DNA of 64,000 nt from Triatoma infestans (GCA_011037195.1 JAAEAF010014807.1:1-64000), one strand, 5' to 3'. Positions 45,171 through 56,344 are shown, counted from the first letter of the stretch. The notes: a model not told the origin generated them from the letters alone. Numbers and translations are program-made.

Positions 45171-45734
45171 TCCTATTAAGTGTCAAATTTACTGGGAATA
45201 CATGTTTTGAGGTTCTCTGAATATGATATTGGTCTGTATGAATGGTATTGAAATAGTTCAAAATAGTAGCAGAAAACTTAAACTTGGCATTCCGTAACTG
45301 AAACGAATGTTTCAAAGGCAAATTCCATCAACCAGAAGTCCAATTTCACTGAATGGTTCTTTTTTTCAGTTTCACCGCGATTTTCTTGAAAACGGTTCCA
45401 ACGATTTTCTTCAAATTTTTAATACTATCGTATACACTCATGAATATTTTCTTACTTTTATTTAAAAAATTTTCCCGAAAGGTTGATTATATTTGGGGTT
45501 ACTGAGAAAATAGTAGCATTCCTCTTAAAGTACCACATCTTTATAGTATATGATTTTAGCATCTACATCATTGTAATATCTATATATTAGAAGCATTGAC
45601 AGAATTCCAAATTTGAACAAAATTGTGCCTCTTTACAGCTTAGGTGTTCGAACTTTATTTTTTTTTAATTTTTCTCGAAAACAGGTACAACAATTTTCTT
45701 TAAGCTTGGAATGCCCACCGTATGGATAAAAAAG
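45171..45734 (+). repeat. Decayed HX-type text
   Basis: TCCATCAACCAGAAGTCCAA, AACGGTTCCAACGATTTTCT and TACAACAATTTTCTTTAAGC follow plus-strand HX order at low identity. The mariner at 45737 is inserted at its right side. Confidence 0.45.
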
Positions 45735-45736
45735 TA

Positions 45737-46577
45737 CGATGGTCATTCAATTAGTAACGAGACAAATCTCTATAGTTCAGAAACGGTTAGTTTAATCGAT
45801 ACAATAGTTTCAGTGCTCAAGCTGGCATCTACTTTCTCCTCAGTTGTTCGAGAGTATTTGGTAAGCATAAACTCAAATGTATTCAGTTAACAATGGCGAG
45901 TCCGCTCGAGCATTGAAACTCGGAAGAACAGCGTTCAGTAATTAGATTTTTAGTTAGAGTGGGTAGCAAATGTAGTGAAATCCACGAAAGAATGTTGAAA
46001 GTGTACGGGAATAATTGTTTGAATCATTCGAACTTTTACAAGTGGGTAGGACAGTTTAAAAGTGGCGGTTAAAGTTGCAACTTCCTCCCTCGAATCTCGC
46101 ATTAACGCGTATTGCAGTGATATATTATTTTAGTGATATGCTCACAAAGTAAAGCCTGCCATTCGAACGAAACTTCGAGGACTCTTAGACTAAAGGCGTG
46201 ATTTTGCTTCATGACAACGCGCGCCCACACATGGGAACAGTTAATTAAAGAAACAATTCAAAAAGTGCGGTGGGAGATCCCCTTGCTGGGGGATACCTTG
46301 CCCCATCGGACTTACATTTATTTGGACCCCTTAAAGAGGCTCTACGTGGGAAAAATTTTCAATCCAATGAAGAAGTTAATAATCAGGTGCAAAAATGGCT
46401 TCGAGATGAACCCAAAAAATTGTATGCCAGAGACACACACAAATTAGAAGAACGATGGCACACGTGTATAAATGTTGCTGGAGACTATGTTGAAAAGTAG
46501 CCAAAGTTTTGTATTGATTAAATAAATTGTTTTTTAAGCTACAACAATTTTTCTAGTTACTTAGTGAATGACCCTCG
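45737..46577 (+). pseudogene. Internally deleted mariner element, both TIRs
   Basis: TIRs: CGATGGTCATTCAATTAGTA at the left, and at the right its partner CGAGGGTCATTCACTAAGTA read on the minus strand, with TA on each side (45735-45736, 46578-46579). The N-terminal DNA-binding part starts at 45894 (MASPLE, a stop, then NSEEQRSVIRFLVRVGSKCS, VYGNNCLNHSNFYKWVGQF). The segment with the first catalytic Asp is deleted near 46080. The remaining catalytic part gives KPAIRTKLRGLL, ILLHDNARPH (second Asp), LAPSDLHLFGPLKEAL (third Asp) and RWHTCINVAGDYVEK with a stop at about 46500. Frames are shifted. It cannot encode a transposase but could have moved in trans while its TIRs were intact. Confidence 0.9.
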
Positions 46578-46773
46578 TATAACTTTTATTCACAACAAAT
46601 TTTCTCGAAAGAAATGATTGTTAAGGTGGTTTTGTGGTTCTGTCAGTTAGATTTAAATTTAAACTGTACAAGTTTTGTTTTGTGATTAGAAAGCACTTCA
46701 TCACACAAATCCGCTCACGTATACAACTATAATCTCCACCACCTTTTTATGATCAGCCCATCTAAATACTGTT

Positions 46774-46851
46774 GATGACCACAAAATGAAGCAGGCTTCC
46801 ACGGAAAATGTCTCTGATGCTTTCCAGCTCTGCGGAACCAACCACCACAAC
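46774..46851 (+). mobile_element. 78 bp family F insertion starting at the ribozyme cleavage site
   Basis: AAATACTGTT flanks it (46764-46773, 46852-46861). The insertion begins GATGACCACAAAATGAAGC and ends GGAACCAACCACCACAAC, the family F 3' end. In longer family members GATGACC follows directly after the hammerhead GTC triplet, so the 5' end coincides with the predicted self-cleavage point. It contains no core itself. Confidence 0.75.
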
Positions 46852-47176
46852 AAATACTGTTAACGTTACAATTTTTAAGAATTTTTTTTGTTATAAATAA
46901 ATTAAATTGGTGTAAAAGAAAGGCGGCTAAGTGTTTCACACCAGATTCTTCAAATAATAGAATGCTCAAAGTATTTATGAATAAATATTTCATATTTAAA
47001 TTATACAATGAGAGAACCTGGTTTCCACGGAAACTTAGAGGTCCGTGGAAAGATTTGTTGTGGATGGATGGGATTTTTGAAAACCATCAACTTATTAATT
47101 ATCAATAGTAGAATGAAAATGTATGTTCTAGGTCACCCCATCCGCCGCTTTGGATTTCTAAAAAAAAAAGAAAAAA

Positions 47177-47941
47177 ATCTGGTGTGAATCTGTTAGAAGT
47201 TTGTAGACCAAATTATAGGAATATAGGATCGCTTTCTATCTCAGCTAAAGCATACAGTTTTAACATAGTAATTGACAGGTCCCCCCCCCAGAAAACCCCT
47301 AAAATCAGATTTTTCCGAAAAAACCTTATGAATAGAAGATTTAGAATTGCATCTTTGAGCAGTGTGTTTCTTCCAAGTTTGAAAAAAATGGTTTTAGACA
47401 TTTTTCAGAATTCCAAAAATAAAAAAAATAAAAAAAAACCTATTGTGTAAGATTCGCACATCCGGTTAACCGATTTTCTACAAAAATTTTAATATTCCAT
47501 CAATGCTTCTAATGTATATTAATATTTTGAAGTGATAGTTTAGAGAAAAGTATAACGCTACGGTTCCCCAGAACAGTCCCCCCCCCACCCAACCCAAAAA
47601 AAAAATTCCAGAAAAATGTTCCAAATAGATAGGTATTTGGGTGTATAAACAATACACGAACATAACGAAAATCTGAGAAAAATAAAATACTGAGCAATGA
47701 CGAACTTCCGGTTGATGGATTTTGCCCTAAATCTTCGTGTCAGATACGGGGACAGTATCTAAACGGAATACCAAATATTATGAGCTTCTTATAATTTTTT
47801 TTTTTTTTTTTTTATATATTTTGTTGAGACACATAAACAAATATATATACACTCAGGGGACCTCAAAACATGTATTTCCGAAAACGAAATTACGAAATTT
47901 TGAAATAATCCCTATATTAATTAGATAATAATAGAAAGTAA
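47177..47941 (-). repeat. Diverged HX copy
   Basis: Starts TCTGGTGTGAATCTGTTAG, contains CGCACATCCGGTTAACCGAT, AACTTCCGGTTGATGGATTT and ATCTAAACGGAATACCAAAT, and ends TAATAATAGAAAGT. Same order as HX but an older subfamily; the runs of C (47281, 47578) are remnants of the C-rich block. Confidence 0.65.
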
Positions 47942-47999
47942 AACTACTGAGCACCACATATGCTTTTGTTTACAAAAGATGCTATTGTTTACAAAAAAA

Positions 48000-49046
48000 T
48001 CTGGTGTGAAACACTCACTCAACTTTCTCTTACTCCAGTTCTCAAAATGATAATTGACAAATTTTATAGTTTGTGTACCAAATTTAATGAAATTCGTCGA
48101 AAACTGAAAAAACTGTTCAGTAAAAGCGCTCTTCCGGTTTACTAATTTTTTTGAAACTCGGAATTTCAGCCATCTATTTATTTCTAACTAATTATGTTTG
48201 GATGATACAATTGTATAAATCAACTAGTTTTCTAAGCGCACGAGATAAGTAAATAAAATAAATGTTTAAAAAGTCTGTTCTAATGCGGATAAAGTGGAAC
48301 TTCCAGTTGAGTAATTATGGCAAGTAACGCCCTGTCAGATTCCTTTGCGATACCCAAACCGAATGTCAAGTTTGAACCTTCTGTTAAAAATCGTAGATCT
48401 TTGTTTGTGTAGTTGATACTCCAAGTTTAAAGAAAATCACTTGAGCCATTGTTGAGAAAATTGCAAAAAAGTGAAAAAAACACTTAGTAAAAACGCACTT
48501 CCGGTCTTCTGATCTTCAAACTCGGAATTTCAACAATACTTTTAATTCTAATTATTATTATTATGTAAATGATAGAATTGTGTAATTAACTGAAGTTGCA
48601 CTTTAGAGGACAACCTACCCCCACCCCTCCCCCAAAAGTGCCCTTATATGCATTTTCTCAGAGAAATGTTTCAAATAAGAATTGTAGATCTTTCTATGTG
48701 AAGTTGATATATAAAGTTCAAAGAAAATCGTCGGAGCCATTTTTGAGAAAATTTCAATAAAGTGAAAAAAACACTTAGTAAAGTGGCACTTCCGGAATTT
48801 TGACAGATAACGTACTGTCAGATCACATAGTGATACCGAAACGGTATATCAAGTTTGAACATTCTGCGATTTTTCATTTATGAGCTACGCTGTTCACATA
48901 CACACACAAGACACACACACAGACCATTTCTAAAAACCACTTTTTTGGACTCAGGGGACCTCAAAACGGATATTTCCGGTGAAAACTCGATATCGAAAAT
49001 TTGACACGATTACAATACTTCCTCTTACTTAGGAGTAAGAGAAAGT
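48000..49046 (-). repeat. HX repeat, first of two head-to-tail copies
   Basis: Complete termini: TCTGGTGTGAAACACTCACT and TTACTTAGGAGTAAGAGAAAG. The first module is interrupted at 48220-48395, where unrelated text (GCGCACGAGATAAGTAAATA) is followed by a partial 3' module (GGAACTTCCAGTTGAGTAAT). Recombination between copies is likely. Then come a normal module, ACACACAAGACACACACACAG and the terminal hairpin. Confidence 0.8.
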
Positions 49047-49057
49047 AAAAAAAAAAA

Positions 49058-50068
49058 TCTGGTGTGAAACACTCACACAACTTTCTCTTACTCCAGTTCT
49101 CAAAATGATAATTGACAAATTTTATAGTTTGTGTACCAAATTTAATGAAATTCGTCGAAAACTGAAAAAACTGTTCAGTAAAAGCGCACTTCCGGTTTAC
49201 TAATTTTCTTGAAACTCGGAATTTCAGCCATCTATTTATTTCTAACTAATTATGTTTGGATGATAGAATTGTATAATCAACTAGGATAGCACTTTAGATG
49301 AAAATCTAACCCTACCCCTCCCCTAAAAGTGCCCTTAAAAGAATTTTCCCAGAGAAATGTTTTAGATAAAAGTTGTAGATCTTTGCATGTTTAGTTTATA
49401 TACGAAGTTTCAAAAAATCGTCGGAGCCATTTTTGAGAAAATTTTGAAAAAGTGAATAAATCATTTAGTAAAGTGGTAAAGTAAACGCACTTCCGGTTAT
49501 CCGATTTTTTCAAACTCGGAATTTCAACAACATATTTAATTCTAATTAACATTATTTAGATGACAGAATTGTCTAATAAACTGAAATAGCACTTTAGATG
49601 AAAACCTAACCCCACCCCTCCCCCAAAAGTGCCCTTCAGTGCATTTTCCCGGAGAAATGTTTCAAATAAAAGTTGTAGCTCTTTGTATGTGTGGTTGATG
49701 TTTAAAGTTTAAAGAAAATCGTCGGAGCCATTTTTGAGAAAATCGCAAAAAAGTAAAAAATCTAACTAGTAAAGTGGTACTTCCGGTTGAGGAATTTTGA
49801 CAGATAACGTAGTGTCAGATCCCACGGTGATGCCTAAATGGAATATCAAGTTTTAACTTTCTACGGTTTTTCGTTTTTGAGCTATGCTGTTCACACTACC
49901 TACACAACGGACAACACGTACACACACACACACACAGACCATTTGCTAAAAACCACTTTTTGGACTCAGGGGACCTCAAAACGGATATTTCCGGTGAAAA
50001 CTCGATATCGAAAATTTGACACGATTACAATACTTCTCTTACTAGGAGTAAGAGGAGTAAGAGAAAGT
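49058..50068 (-). repeat. HX repeat, second head-to-tail copy, reference quality
   Basis: Separated from the previous copy only by an A run (49047-49057). Two diverged modules headed by GCACTTCCGGTTTACTAAT (49186) and GCACTTCCGGTTATCCGAT (49487), the 3' module GGTACTTCCGGTTGAGGAAT, a (CA)n run at 49918-49937, and the hairpin end with a small GAGTAAGAG duplication. The 90-codon frame at 49838 is repeat text. Confidence 0.85.
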
Positions 50069-50442
50069 AAAAAAAAAAATATATTTACTAAAGCAAAAGG
50101 AATTATTTAAATATTGAAATATTGAAATATCACATCACTCAATTAATAATTCAATATTACCACACAAAATGTGTTCACTGCTTATTCAAATACAAGGTGC
50201 AATATAATTTCGAACTAAGTTATTAAAATTAATGTTTTCATGAAAATCATCCCAACATTTAATGGCAAAACATTATAAATGGCCAGCATTAGAACATACT
50301 CTATCGGTAAAAAGTTGAAATAACAAACTAGATCAAAAAATATACGGAGGTAGGGATCAAGACCGGTTAATCTAGTTTTTTAATTTTTTTTTTTTTTTTC
50401 TTCTTGTTCTTTTTCCTTCACTACACTCTTTGCGTTCACAAA

Positions 50443-50486
<44 letters not shown>

Positions 50487-51151
50487 TATATATAAACATT
50501 GCTTGTCGTCTTTTACCACTACTTCTTCCTCTTAGTACGCCTTCTTTCTAAATTAAAGTTTATTGCAGCCGGTCAGCAAAAGCCCGGGGCTTAATGAAGG
50601 CGCGCGAGTTTATAAACACAAACGCGCACGTCAACTTGAACGGCCACACGCGTGTACGCACACACATATTACAACCGAACCACTATTACTTTTGATTCTC
50701 GTGGGAACTAACTTGTCACAGACAAAATAAGACCAAAAATAAATACATATTTAAAAATAAATAAATAAAAATCTATAAGCGATACACAATAAATGAAATG
50801 TGATTCTTATATAGGAATATATATAGGCAATTCTATAACATTTTATTTTTTTATGTGATCGTTACATTATAGATTATGAATAACAAGGTTTAAAATGTCA
50901 TGAGCTTAATCTGCTGAAAGATAGTAAACCAATAACTTCATTTTGATCTATAAATTTTATTATTTTTCCTTGCACATTCTACTGTGCTTAGAAAGAACAC
51001 ACACTTACTGTACTGTAAGAACAAAGTACTGCGTTCATGTCAAATTTATAAAACTGAATTATTCAATTGAGATCATCTAAAGTCCAAAATAATGTATAAA
51101 AAAGCAAATAATGTCTTTTGTGCTTGTGTGTATAAATGAACAAAACATAAA
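50069..51151. other. AT-rich spacer with a (CA)n microsatellite
   Basis: (CA)n at about 50441-50482. 50565-50680 is more GC-rich (GCGCGCGAG, CGCGTGTACGCACAC) but has no recognised content. No gene. Confidence 0.4.
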
Positions 51152-51470
51152 ATCAGAGTTATTTCCCGTGTGATAGGCTGCTTCTTTTTTTGTGGTCATC
51201 GACCGATTTTGGGCGTTCGCCTGTTATCAGGATGTTTTTGTCAAAATAGTGTGAAAACATAGACTTGCACAGAGCAAATTCAGTTGATACATTACTACGT
51301 AATGATACATCATTACACAGAGTGTATCACCCTGAATTTGCTCTGTGCAAGTCTATGGATCAACACTATTTTGACAAAAACATCATGATGATGGGCTTAC
51401 GCACCAAATAGGTCGATGACCACAAGAAGAAGCAGACTATCATGGAAAATATTTCTACGCTTTCCAATCT
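51152..51470. mobile_element. Foldback family F element, palindromic
   Basis: Left arm ATCAGAGTTATTTCCCGTGT... is inverted relative to the right arm ending ATATTTCTACGCTTTCCAAT. Inner arms TAGACTTGCACAGAGCAAAT and ATTTGCTCTGTGCAAGTCTA are perfectly complementary around a 50 bp loop. The left arm begins at the same base as in the copies at 29123 and 59785. Both arms carry mutated hammerhead cores (51197-51244 minus; 51381-51420 plus). The outer 3' tail is missing. Confidence 0.7.
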
Positions 51471-51769
51471 CAATAAAGAAGACTAAAAGAGATCTGAAAC
51501 ATTGTATTCTATTCTGATACATCCATGGAATATGACACGAAGATATCCTTCAAAAATTATCATCCGGAAATGCGACTTTAGTGAATATCCCTTTTGAATT
51601 TCCTGAAAACAATTCAAATAATTTTTTTGTTTTTTTTGCAAAACGATGTTTATTTGAAATATAAATATAGATTTATTTAAAACATTTATTGAGGAAAATT
51701 AATTTTTGAGGGATCTATGGGACTGTTACGCAAATTTTCTTCCAAGGCGCCACTTTCAGTATGTATTAT

Positions 51770-52450
51770 ATAATGGAGTTGTTGAGGAGGTTTGATTGAA
51801 TGAACGAGATATGAAGACAATAATATAATGTACCTAAGTTTACACTAACTGCACTGGACATTATAAGAAAAATGATAGAATGAATGGTGTGAGTAAAGAT
51901 ATGACACGATGCAATGTACCGTTGTATGGTTGTATGTGATAGATATCCTCTAGATAGATTCCCACTGGTTTATATACACAGGTTCTCCCAGTCTAGCCTG
52001 CCTAAGTCCGAGAGTAGTCTCTGTTAACCAGAGAGGGCCTCTCTTCTCTCTCCTATGCTTGCATTATCTTTGCGGTACCTCATTGCTATTTGTAATGGGA
52101 TACGAACATCAATGATTCATAGGATACGAAGAGCAGAGAAGCATATTAAATGAACCAAATTAGGTATTCCCCACCAAGGCCAGTCTAGGAGGGACTGTTC
52201 TATCATGTAACTAGAACGACAGCCCCACAGTTCAGGACAGTTTTACAACAGTTTATAACCAGTCAGCAATCTTCTACTACCTTCTCATCACTCAGCCAGT
52301 CTGTCTCTTTATATTTCTATCGCTACCTAACTTCTATTATACTTGTAAAATCCTTGCAGTTTGTGTGTTTTCTGATTATACGTGTTCGGCTTCTATTCTA
52401 GTTTATTTCTCCATAATTCATTCTCAATATATGCAGTCAGTCCACAAGCG
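51770..52450. repeat. Two LTR-like repeats in opposite orientation (type C)
   Basis: Minus-strand part (51770-52090) has AATAGCAATGAGGTACCGC, GACTGGGAGAACCTGTGTAT (TATA-like) and AATGTCCAGTGCAGTTAG, parallel to LTR-A. Plus-strand part from about 52090 has TGTAATGGGATACG, ATACGAAGAGCAGAGAAGC and GTAAAATCCTTGCAGTTTGT, parallel to LTR-B. Boundaries and TSDs are not clear. Confidence 0.45.
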
Positions 52451-53270
52451 TATTAACTGCATTAGTCGCTAGAATTTTGAAGAAAATTCAACGAAAATGT
52501 AACTCTATCACAATGTTTACTGTTTAATTTCCGGTTGAAAATCTAGAAAATGGCTGCTAAGATTTTCTCTAATAATGAACAAGCTACACACTTTATGTAC
52601 ATCCATCATTTTTATTTTAAATATGTTTCCAAAAAAAAAAAAAGTCTGGTCTGTAATTAATTTCTGTTTAATTTTGGATTTATTTTTTGTTAGAACGCTT
52701 TTTTAATTTTTATTTTTACTTTTTTAAATTAAATTCATGTATTATTGAATATTGTAATCCCCCCGCCCCACACTTTTTTTAATTATTATTTTTCTATTTA
52801 TTTTGAGAAGATTGTTCTCCGAGAAGAAATAAATCCTATTACCACACCTTTCGACGTTTATTTAAGCCCTTCATCAGTTGGTAAAACTATATCAATTAGT
52901 ATAGAGTGAGTAATTAAATCAGATTTTAGTCTAAAATTGTCATTTAAAGATTTACATGAAACTGATACTGATAATTGAGACTCTCCTTGATATTTTTAGG
53001 TATAATATAATAAATTCGGTTTTCCACATATAATTGCTCAATCTGTATTAATTAAAATAGTTTTACAGCTCTCATGATAAGAATTATACCATGCAGTTTC
53101 CATTCTTAGTTTAAAGAAAATCATCAGATCCTTCCAAAAAAACAAAAATCTTAGAAAGACATTTCCAAAAAAAATTCAATAACTTACTTTGAAAGTCGTA
53201 CATTCGGTTAAAGGGTTTTCCACAAATTTAAAACTCTATAAATGCTTTATATACCATAATACCATATATA
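52451..53270. other. AT-rich spacer with HX traces
   Basis: GTCGTACATTCGGTTAAAGG near 53196 is HX-like. No gene apart from the motif at 52839. Confidence 0.35.
52839..52884 (-). ncRNA. Hammerhead-like motif with 6 bp stem I
   Basis: Minus strand: TTACCA, A, CTGATGA, AGGGCTTAAATAAACGTC, GAAA, GGTG, TGGTAA. TTACCA and TGGTAA pair perfectly as stem I and the core CTGATGA/GAAA is intact. The would-be stem II pairs poorly and the cleavage triplet is not GTC. A relative of the Penelope-type motifs, probably inactive. Confidence 0.35.
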
Positions 53271-53283
53271 TTATTTTGCAAAA

Positions 53284-53490
53284 GGGGCGGGTGTTGGTGT
53301 ATTGGTTATGAGCATGGACTTGTAAGTGGGAGGACCCCAGTTCGAGTCCAGCGTATAACTAAATTTTATATTTGTTTAAAAAATGTTAATAGTAAAGTAG
53401 GTGCTTCCGCCCCCGTCCACGACACCTAATTTGGTAGTTGGACGTTAAGCCCGCCTGAAAAAATAGGCATTACTTTACTTTGCTTTACTT
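53284..53490 (+). repeat. tRNA-derived SINE, family 3, with 13 bp TSD
   Basis: TTATTTTGCAAAA flanks it (53271-53283, 53491-53503). Head GGCGGGTGTTGGTGTATTGG (A-box region) and CCAGTTCGAGTCCAGC (B box), body CTTCCGCCCCCGTCCACGAC and GGACGTTAAGCCCGCC, tail of TACTT/TGCTT pentamers. Unrelated in sequence to families 1 and 2. The perfect TSD suggests a recent event. Confidence 0.85.
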
Positions 53491-53503
53491 TTATTTTGCA
53501 AAA

Positions 53504-54409
53504 CCATAGAGAGACTGAAATGGTATATTAGACGGACGTTTAATGCTGCAGCTCCCCGAGAGACCAACCAAAATAAAGTTTGAATTTCCTACCATGTTTT
53601 GTTTTCGAAATATTTTATTCATCACAAACAGAGTATTCGTTACAATGCATTTTCTAAAGGAAATCTTTAGCAACATTTTTTTTAATAAATCATTCTCTTT
53701 GGCGCAACATCAATATTGATGATTTCTTTATTAAGTAAAAAACTATTCAAAATTAACAAACTATTCAAAAACTTGATTATAAAATTAGTTAAACTTAAAA
53801 TAAAGCTCTGCATTATTTTCAACAATCCAACGTGTCATTGAATGTATAAAAATAATTTCGAATTAGGCCAACGTAAATATCATAAACTGAAATTCGTTTA
53901 TAGGTTGATGTCGTGCCATTCGTAAGTTATTTCCGATCTGATAAAATAATACTTAATTTATCGATTCTAGATATCAAATGTTCACCAAGTTTATAATTTA
54001 ACAAATAAAGTTTATTACAGAAACAGTAAATACTTTCTTATTCTAAATAAATGTAAATATTTAATAGTTTCTATTGTAAATTAATAAATTCATCTGTTAC
54101 AATTACACAATAGTCCAACATTAATTTTACCACCAACTGAAGATGTTTATTTTTCCCAAACCGAAAGCTCTTGAAAAAAATAAAAAAAGTTACACTGTTA
54201 TTTCAATCACTAGAAACCCATCCATTCGTATTACATTTTTTTTAAAAGAATTTCCTCAATACTGAGGCTTTCCTCAATCGAACAGGCCCTGCAATTTTTC
54301 TCTCCTTTTCCGTTGCGTCCACTCTAAGCATATCTTCGGACACTATTCCATCTTCGGACACTCTACAAATCTGATCCTCTTAATGTACTTTGCGTACTAA
54401 TCTTCCCTA
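53504..54409. other. AT-rich spacer
   Basis: No gene recognised. Old HX-like text at 53510-53660. Confidence 0.35.
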
Positions 54410-54410
54410 A

Positions 54411-55740
54411 TAAATTCTGGGAAAAGTTCTCGGCCTAGTAGTGAAAATGAGATTTTTTTTATTTAAAAATGCATTTATTTCTCAAAGTAGTCTCCATTTA
54501 ATTCAATACACTTTGTCCAACGTTTCTCCAATAATTGGATTTCGTCTCTGAATGTGCGATTCTAGAAGATTTTCAAAATAGCCATTTACCGCTGCTATAA
54601 CCTCTTCATTTGACCCAATACGTTTTCAAGCCATAAATTTTTTTCTTGAGGTTTGGGAAAAGTTGAAAATCAGAGGGAGCCAAATTTGGCAAATACGGAG
54701 GATGTTCTAACAATTCATACTTCAAATCCCTCAATTTTCCCATCGCCAAAGCCTTTTGTTGTAGAAAAAAAGAGGATTTTTTTCTTTTGCAAACCAGCAA
54801 TTTTCTCTCTAATTTTTTCAACTAGCTGGTCAAGAAGATACGCGTAGTATTCTCCATTAACTGTTTCTCCCTTTGGCAGGTAGTCAATTAAAAGAACCCC
54901 TTTGGAATCCCAAAAAAAAACACTAGCCATAACTTTCCAGCCGATGCAATTGTCTTTGTTTTCTTCGGTGCAGAGCCACCGGTTTCTCCCTACTGCTTGG
55001 AATGTTGTTTTAACTCAGGTGTAAAGTTAACTCACGTTTCATCTATCTAAATAAAACGGCGCAGAAAACAGTTTGGATTCTTTTTAAAACCGCAAAACAT
55101 TGCTGAAAAACTCGATTCCTAATTTATTGCAGACCAGGCTTTTTTTTTTCTGAAAAAGGATTCAAATAAAAATGATGGATGTACATCAGCATTTAACAAA
55201 TGTGGCACCCATCTTGCACAAAGCTTTCTCATACTGAGTTCTTCGTGTAATATATGCCGCACGCTTTCTTCTGTGATGACTAAAGTCTTAGCTATCTCAG
55301 ACATCTTTAATTGTCGAACATCTAGAATTATATTATTGTGTATCTTATCAATATTTTCTTTGGTAGTTGCAGTTTTTGGCCATCCTTCATGTGGATTATC
55401 TTCAATCGAGGTATGACCTCGTTTCAATTCAGCTGCCCACTTTTTTATTGTTGATAACGAAGGTACAGACTCCATATACACTTTCACCATTTTTGGATGA
55501 ATTTCTGGTGGCGATAAACCATCCAAAACAAACAATTTTATGACGGAACGGTATTCAAGTTTATTCGTTTTGTCTATAACACACAACACGCTTAATTTAA
55601 ACAGCCGTATAAAACCAACTATTTGTCTGATCGAACTCACATCTGGTATTTACTTTTGCAACAAGTGTGCCAACATAACCAGTAATTTCATTTTTAGTAG
55701 TGCCATATATGGGCTAGGCCGAGAACATTTTATCTTACCC
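54411..55740 (-). pseudogene. Full-length but dead mariner element
   Basis: Inverted ends share GTTCTCGGCCTAG (54426-54438 plus; 55712-55724 minus), with TA at each side. The transposase reads right to left. N-terminal half (55119-55600, open): NKLEYRSVIKLFVLDGLSPP, STIKKWAAELKRGHTSIED, NPHEGWPKTATTKENI, ILHEELSMRKLCARWVPHLL. Catalytic half: IDET then a stop, VNFTPELKQHS near 55040 (first Asp kept, Trp lost), MASVFFWDSKGVLLIDYLPK, then LQQKALAMGKLRDL, where the HQDNAPAH block with the second Asp has been destroyed, and NLAPSDFQLFPNLKK (third Asp kept). The expected size is about 1.3 kb, so nothing large is missing. Confidence 0.92.
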
Positions 55741-56340
55741 TAGTATTAAGAGTTATTCACTTATTTTAATTTTTTTATTTTGCCCACATTTTCTCCTTTA
55801 TTTTCATTTTCTGATTTATTGTCTTTCTGAATGCTAACGTCATTACCTGATCTCCTGCCCCGTTCTATCATTGCTATTTGTTTGCACACCCTTTTGTCTT
55901 GTCTATAGTGTTCTTCTCTAACAGGCCAATATTTTTATCTTTCTACCTTATCTTATCCGTTTCACTGCTTTGGTCACTTTTCTTTTCGTTCTTTCTGTAG
56001 ATAAATCCTTTCAAGCTACTTCCTCAATTCTTCCTCTCCTTCGCTGATTTACTTTCCTTTTTTTCTTTTTTGCTCCATGACCTTTTATTTATTTCTGGGT
56101 GACAGTTCATTAATTCTTTTACTTTTATTTTGATTACAACTGTCTTTTTTGTAAATCCTCCGATGTATGTTCAATATTATTAATAACTAATTTATCATAT
56201 TTCATCAACATTTTACTCCCTCTTTCTTTCGCATCATTACAATGTCTTACAGATTCCAGATTCCTCCTGATCTCACGTACTTCTTAAAGATGGGCTCCAC
56301 CATATGACCTATTGGTTCGTCGAGGGTGAGGGAAAAAAGA
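55741..56340. other. Pyrimidine-rich spacer
   Basis: Plus strand is rich in T and C for about 500 bp (55760-56280). It could be a decayed simple repeat or a long UTR-like region; no gene seen. Confidence 0.35.
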
Positions 56341-56344
56341 ATTA

